9,380 bases of DNA, taken from assembly GCA_030538175.1 (NCBI GenBank), contig JAUNUL010000093.1, forward strand, positions 1-9,380, written 5' to 3'. Under the pieces are notes generated by a model, which was not told the origin of the DNA, searched no databases, and worked only from the letters and a program-made list of their open reading frames with translations. Shown here piece after piece: positions 6,598-9,380 of the stretch (position 1 is the stretch's first letter; the number at the start of each line of letters is the position of its first letter). The position numbers and the translations under genes are program-made. The stretch is from Propionibacteriaceae bacterium (GTDB lineage: Bacteria; Actinomycetota; Actinomycetes; Propionibacteriales; Propionibacteriaceae).

Positions 6598-7305
6598 TCA
6601 GTTTGCCGGACGCGCGCTCGGCGTTGGGGGATTCGCAGCCGGAGGATTGGCGGCCGACGGGTTCGCGGTGGGATTCGCCGGCGGTTGTCCCTGGCCTGGT
6701 TGTTGTCCCTGGTTGGGCTGTGCTGGATCCGCGGCGGGTTCGGGTGGTCCGGTGGGGATGGGGATCTGTGCGATGCGATTGCCGACCTCGTCGGTGACCA
6801 GAAGCACGACCGGTTCCTGGGCGGTGTCGAAGGTGACCAGCCCGCCGACCGCTTCTGGGGCATTCAGTTCCTTCGAGGCGAGCACGGGCTCGTTGCCGTC
6901 CAGGCCCAGCACCGGCTGCAGTTCCGCACCTCCTGCGGTCCGCAGCGTGAAATACAGCGGGTTCACCTGCACCTTGCCCTCGGTCGCGGTGATGTTGAGG
7001 TCGAGCACCAGATACCGCTGCTGGGGCGCTTTGGCGTACGGACCATTCTCCGTCTGCTGCCACGAATAGCCGCGGACCGCGATGGTGGCGACGCCTTCCT
7101 GGCTGCGGATGGCGGCGACTTCCGGACCGGGATGGAAGACGCGTACTTCCGGCGGCGTCGGAGTCGGGGTCGGTGGCTTCGGGGTCGGCGTCCGGGGCAC
7201 GGTTGCCGACGGCGTCGGCACGACGCCACTCACGGTCGTGCCCGCGCACCCCGACAACGCCACCACCGTGGCCACCAGCAACCCCACACCCGCGCGCTTC
7301 TTCAC
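6598..7305 (-). CDS. Secreted lipoprotein with DUF4352-like core and Pro/Thr- and Pro/Asn-rich tails
   Basis: Started at GTG 7305 the protein is 235 aa, with a classic lipoprotein signal: MKKR, a hydrophobic run, and the lipobox LSGC with Cys20 as the lipidated residue. A Pro/Thr-rich linker follows (about 29-52), then a beta-rich core (about 53-183) whose pattern (YLVLDLNITATEG, a Y-F-x-L strand, GGLVTFD, VVLLVTD) resembles the DUF4352 immunoglobulin-like fold of actinobacterial lipoproteins. The C-terminal 50 residues are low-complexity Pro/Gln/Asn/Ala with ANP-type repeats. The frame is open to a GTG at 7347, with further GTGs at 7326 and 7323, but only 7305 yields an ideal signal peptide; none has a good Shine-Dalgarno. 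It is coupled to the ADP-ribosylglycohydrolase 4 nt downstream. The molecular function is unknown; it is likely anchored on the outer face of the cell membrane. Confidence 0.88.
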   Translation of the reverse strand: MKKRAGVGLLVATVVALSGCAGTTVSGVVPTPSATVPRTPTPKPPTPTPTPPEVRVFHPGPEVAAIRSQEGVATIAVRGYSWQQTENGPYAKAPQQRYLVLDLNITATEGKVQVNPLYFTLRTAGGAELQPVLGLDGNEPVLASKELNAPEAVGGLVTFDTAQEPVVLLVTDEVGNRIAQIPIPTGPPEPAADPAQPNQGQQPGQGQPPANPTANPSAANPPAANPPTPSARPAN

Positions 7306-7410
7306 CCCCCGAGTCTCGCGCACCACCCAAGCCCGAACGCTCAGCACGCGTCGGCGGGTCGAGTTCGCCGGGGCTCACGGGTGGGTCGTGGTCGCCGTTC
7401 GCGGGTCGAG

Positions 7411-8742
7411 TCAGCCGGTGCCCCGCACCCGGGTGTACGCCAGCAGGTCCGTCCAGGTCCCATCCCCGAGTTGCTCGGTCTGGGGGAAGCAGCCGATCAG
7501 CCTCGCGCCGGTACGCCGGGCCACCGCCTGCGAGGCCGGATTGCCGATGGCCACGCGGATCATCAAGGACCGCAGCAGCGGATCAGCATCGGGCATGCCC
7601 TCGGCCACGCCGGCCGCGGTCTGCTCAGTGTTGCCTCCTGCCGTGTCGACCTCGGTTCGTGCTGTCTCACCCAGCGCGAAGTCAGCGAGGACCCGAGCAG
7701 CCGCGCTGGTCAGCCCTCGACCGCGCGCGGCGGGATGGGTCCAATAGCCGAGTTCGCCGGCTTCCGACCCGTCCGCCAGGCCACGGATGGAAATTGCGCC
7801 CAAGCACTCATCGGGGACCAGCCCCTTGAAGCGTTGATCACCCAGCTGGTTGGCCGGTTCAGCCGCACGGCCGTCGGACGCCGGACCCGCGTCAGGGTCG
7901 CCGGCCGTGGTGATGCACCAAATCCACTGGTCGAAGATGGCGGCACCTTCGCGGCCGAGTTCCACGAAACCCTTGGCGTGCTCGACGGAATAGTCCCGGG
8001 GCAGGGCCGCCAGCCAGTACTGGCTGATCGGATCCGCGCAGGCCTCGACGATCCGCGGCACATCGCGGTCCTGGAACGGTCGCAGCACCACGCCGTCGCG
8101 GTGGAGGGTGGGCTGCCGAGGGGGCGCCACGGATGTTCGGGGATCATCGGCCAGCACCGTCGCCGTCCACGAGTCCACGAGCTCACCACGCTGGTTCATT
8201 TCGGCCCGGCGTACCCCCTCGAATCGGAACCCGAGCGCCGCGGCGGCGTGCCGGGAACCCCAATTGCCGACCTTTGCCCGCCACACCACCGCCTGCAGGC
8301 CGGCGACGTCGAAGGCCCAGTCCAGCGCCAGCCGCCCCGCACGCCGCAGGAGCCCCTGCGCGCGGGCATCGGGATGCAGGCCGAACGCGATCTCGCCCCG
8401 ACCATCGTCCTGCAGGCGGATCTCCACTGATCCGCAGAACTGTGCGGTCCCGCCGGCCGCAGCGCTAGCCGTGTCGATCGCCTCGATGGCCCAGATCATC
8501 GAGCGTCCGGTGTCGACCTCGTTCGGCACGAAATCGTTGATGAACGACGTGGCATCGGCGATGCGGTACGGGTGGGGAGTCGTCGTCCAGCGCACGAACT
8601 CCGGGTCGGTGCACATCTCCACCACGCGCGGTACGTCGGCAGGGCGGTGGGCGCGCAGGAGGACCCGGCGCTCGGGATCGATCAGGGTCGGCACGCTGTC
8701 CGGCCAGCGCAGCTCGGTTCCCGGGGGGTGGCGGGTTGTCAT
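7411..8742 (-). CDS. Tandem GNAT-family N-acetyltransferase (two RimJ/RimL-like domains)
   Basis: The protein of 443 aa has two Acetyltransf_3-type GNAT domains. Domain 1 (about 25-198) has LLRAHRPADVPRVVE, an acetyl-CoA loop at DARAQGLLRRA (125-135), and VGNWGSRHAAAALGFRFEG. Domain 2 (about 215-440) has VLRPFQDRDVPRIVE, the more canonical HPAARGRGLTSAAAR (336-350), and IGNPASQAVARRTGARLIG. Domain 2 carries two extra acidic or Gly/Ala-rich stretches (about 280-310 and 360-390). Fused GNATs of this kind acetylate amino groups of proteins, antibiotics or metabolites; the substrate cannot be read from sequence. ATG 8799 is an alternative start, but the 19 extra codons include TTA, TTG and GTA, unlike the rest of the gene, so ATG 8742 is preferred; neither start has a strong Shine-Dalgarno. 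It is divergent from the CNNM gene. Confidence 0.88.
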   Translation of the reverse strand: MTTRHPPGTELRWPDSVPTLIDPERRVLLRAHRPADVPRVVEMCTDPEFVRWTTTPHPYRIADATSFINDFVPNEVDTGRSMIWAIEAIDTASAAAGGTAQFCGSVEIRLQDDGRGEIAFGLHPDARAQGLLRRAGRLALDWAFDVAGLQAVVWRAKVGNWGSRHAAAALGFRFEGVRRAEMNQRGELVDSWTATVLADDPRTSVAPPRQPTLHRDGVVLRPFQDRDVPRIVEACADPISQYWLAALPRDYSVEHAKGFVELGREGAAIFDQWIWCITTAGDPDAGPASDGRAAEPANQLGDQRFKGLVPDECLGAISIRGLADGSEAGELGYWTHPAARGRGLTSAAARVLADFALGETARTEVDTAGGNTEQTAAGVAEGMPDADPLLRSLMIRVAIGNPASQAVARRTGARLIGCFPQTEQLGDGTWTDLLAYTRVRGTG

Positions 8743-8784
8743 GCGCGGATTCAAGCGGATCGGGATGGGGCCTACCAAGTCGTT

Positions 8785-8790
8785 TAAGGT
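8785..8790 (+). promoter_or_regulatory. Candidate -10 element toward the CNNM gene
   Basis: TAAGGT matches TANNNT and lies eight bases before the ATG at 8798, the arrangement seen for leaderless starts in actinobacteria. No recognisable -35 lies 16-19 nt upstream. It is the most AT-rich spot of the 87-bp divergent intergenic region. Confidence 0.3.
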
Positions 8791-8797
8791 GTTCTGC

Positions 8798-8836
8798 ATG
8801 CCCTCTGACAGTCCGGAGCCAGCCCTGCCATGGTAA
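8798..8836 (+). CDS. Possible 12-codon leader ORF overlapping the CNNM start
   Basis: ATG 8798 opens a frame for MPSDSPEPALPW and ends at TAA 8834-8836, so its last codons overlap the CNNM ATG (8830). If transcription starts at A8798 (see the TAAGGT element) it would be translated without a leader and could couple translation into the CNNM gene. No homology is recognisable at this length and the ORF may be accidental. Confidence 0.2.
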   Translation: MPSDSPEPALPW

Positions 8837-9380
8837 CCGACATCCTGTTGATCTTTGTGTTCATCGTGATCGGTGGGGTCTTCGCCAGCGCGGAGATGGC
8901 GCTGGTCTCGCTCCGGGAGAGCCAGATCCGCCGCATCGCGAGTCGCGGGAAACGTGGTGCCACGGTCGCCAAGCTGGCCGGGAACCCGAACACGTTCCTG
9001 TCAGCGGTCCAGATCGGGGTGACCCTGTCAGGCTTTCTGTCGGCGTCGTTCGGTGGGGCCACGATCGCCGCGTGGTTCGGTGAGTTCCTTGCCGCCCGCG
9101 ATGTGCCGGGCGCCCAGACCCTGTCGCTGGTGCTGGTGACGATCGTCATCTCGTATTTCTCGATCGTCTTCTCCGAGCTCACCGCCAAGCGGTTGGCCAT
9201 GCAGCGGGCGGAGGGTTTCGCCCTGGCGCTCGCGCCGATGGTGAACGGCATCGCCACGGTGTTGAAGCCCGTCATCTGGTTCCTCGGTCTGTCCACCAAC
9301 ATCGTCGTCCGGGTGCTGGGTGGCGACCCGGAGGCCTCGCGGGAGGAGGTGACTGACGAGGAGATCCGGTCGATGGTGTC
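8830..9380 (+). CDS. CNNM/DUF21 hemolysin-type (HlyC/CorC family) membrane protein, cut by right window edge
   Basis: 183 complete codons are visible of a protein that usually has 340-450 residues: an N-terminal DUF21 membrane domain, then paired CBS domains and a CorC/HlyC domain. Only the membrane part is here. A first membrane helix covers about residues 3-20 and runs into the family motif FASAEMALVSLRE (18-30). Further hydrophobic segments lie near 57-82 (NPNTFLSAVQIGVTLSGF), 97-115 ending in FSELTAKRLAMQ (the CNNM motif is often GELVPKRLAL), and about 136-162. An acidic linker (EEVTDEEIRSMV) at the edge matches the usual entry to the cytoplasmic domains. Relatives include Mg2+ exporters of the MpfA/CNNM type, so divalent-cation transport is likely but not proven. 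ATG 8830 has GGAG 11 nt upstream, rather far. It is the only plus-strand gene in the window. Confidence 0.92.
   Translation, partial: MVTDILLIFVFIVIGGVFASAEMALVSLRESQIRRIASRGKRGATVAKLAGNPNTFLSAVQIGVTLSGFLSASFGGATIAAWFGEFLAARDVPGAQTLSLVLVTIVISYFSIVFSELTAKRLAMQRAEGFALALAPMVNGIATVLKPVIWFLGLSTNIVVRVLGGDPEASREEVTDEEIRSMV

Noticed and set aside
5379..6797. 472-codon plus-strand open frame opposite purU and the ADP-ribosylglycohydrolase
   Set aside because: The minus strand holds all catalytic motifs of both enzymes; this frame shows no family pattern.
6594..6863. 90-codon N-terminal extension of the ADP-ribosylglycohydrolase
   Set aside because: It overlaps the lipoprotein gene, is Arg/Pro-rich, and ATG 6593 gives the normal family length.
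7354..7411. Direct repeat GCGGGTCGAGT at 7354-7364 and 7401-7411
   Set aside because: Eleven bases of GC-rich sequence in a short spacer, one copy touching a stop codon, is weak evidence for function.
6586..8430. 614-codon plus-strand open frame opposite the GNAT and lipoprotein genes
   Set aside because: It is Arg/Gly/His-rich with no recognisable motif, and the minus strand carries clear GNAT motifs and a lipobox. Such antisense frames are expected at this GC content.
7411..8742. Mycothiol synthase MshD, the best-known actinobacterial tandem GNAT
   Set aside because: MshD is about 300 aa and differs in motif pattern; both domains here look like RimJ/RimL-type Acetyltransf_3.

Overview
The window is a gene-dense stretch of very GC-rich DNA, with a strong G/C third-position bias and long meaningless open frames opposite the real genes. 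The protein set fits a high-GC Gram-positive bacterium (Actinomycetota): an actinobacterial-type malate dehydrogenase, an HtdZ-like MaoC hydratase, a lipoprotein with a DUF4352-like core, and TANNNT-type -10 elements. A more exact placement (for example Propionibacteriales) would be a guess.

Layout. Ten of the eleven genes lie on the minus strand, so they read from right to left. In transcription order they are: a tandem-GNAT acetyltransferase (8742-7411); a proline-rich lipoprotein (7305-6598), followed 4 nt later by an ADP-ribosylglycohydrolase (6593-5565); formyltetrahydrofolate deformylase purU (5476-4586); malate dehydrogenase mdh (4503-3514); a MaoC-family enoyl-CoA hydratase broken by an in-frame TAG (3389-2919); then an overlapping trio for a 2-oxoacid dehydrogenase complex, E1-alpha (2827-1715), E1-beta (1725-736) and dihydrolipoyl dehydrogenase (739 to beyond the left edge). 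The only plus-strand gene is a CNNM/HlyC-CorC-type membrane protein starting at 8830 and cut by the right edge.

How the genes relate. The left half is central carbon metabolism. E1-alpha/E1-beta/Lpd oxidatively decarboxylate a 2-oxoacid (pyruvate, a branched-chain oxoacid or acetoin cannot be separated from sequence alone). Mdh is a TCA-cycle enzyme, and the MaoC hydratase acts on enoyl-CoA. The three dehydrogenase genes overlap by 11 and 4 nt and each has a good Shine-Dalgarno sequence, so they form one operon. The E2 gene is not in the window and may lie beyond lpdA. The right half is a mixed set: one-carbon metabolism, a surface lipoprotein coupled to an ADP-ribosylglycohydrolase, an acetyltransferase, and a divergent membrane protein.

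Several starts differ from the longest open frame. Shine-Dalgarno spacing moves E1-alpha to ATG 2827 and mdh to GTG 4503; the 11-nt overlap and a Shine-Dalgarno move E1-beta to ATG 1725; the lipobox signal peptide moves the lipoprotein to GTG 7305.

I did not find a clearly new biological system. The best leads are the amber-interrupted hydratase that still has an intact downstream half and a possible reinitiation site, a perfect 15-bp hairpin between that gene and the dehydrogenase operon, a direct repeat upstream of purU, the lipoprotein/ADP-ribosylglycohydrolase pair, and a possible 12-codon leader ORF ahead of the CNNM gene. There is no stretch over 300 bases without a gene; the longest gap is about 124 bp.
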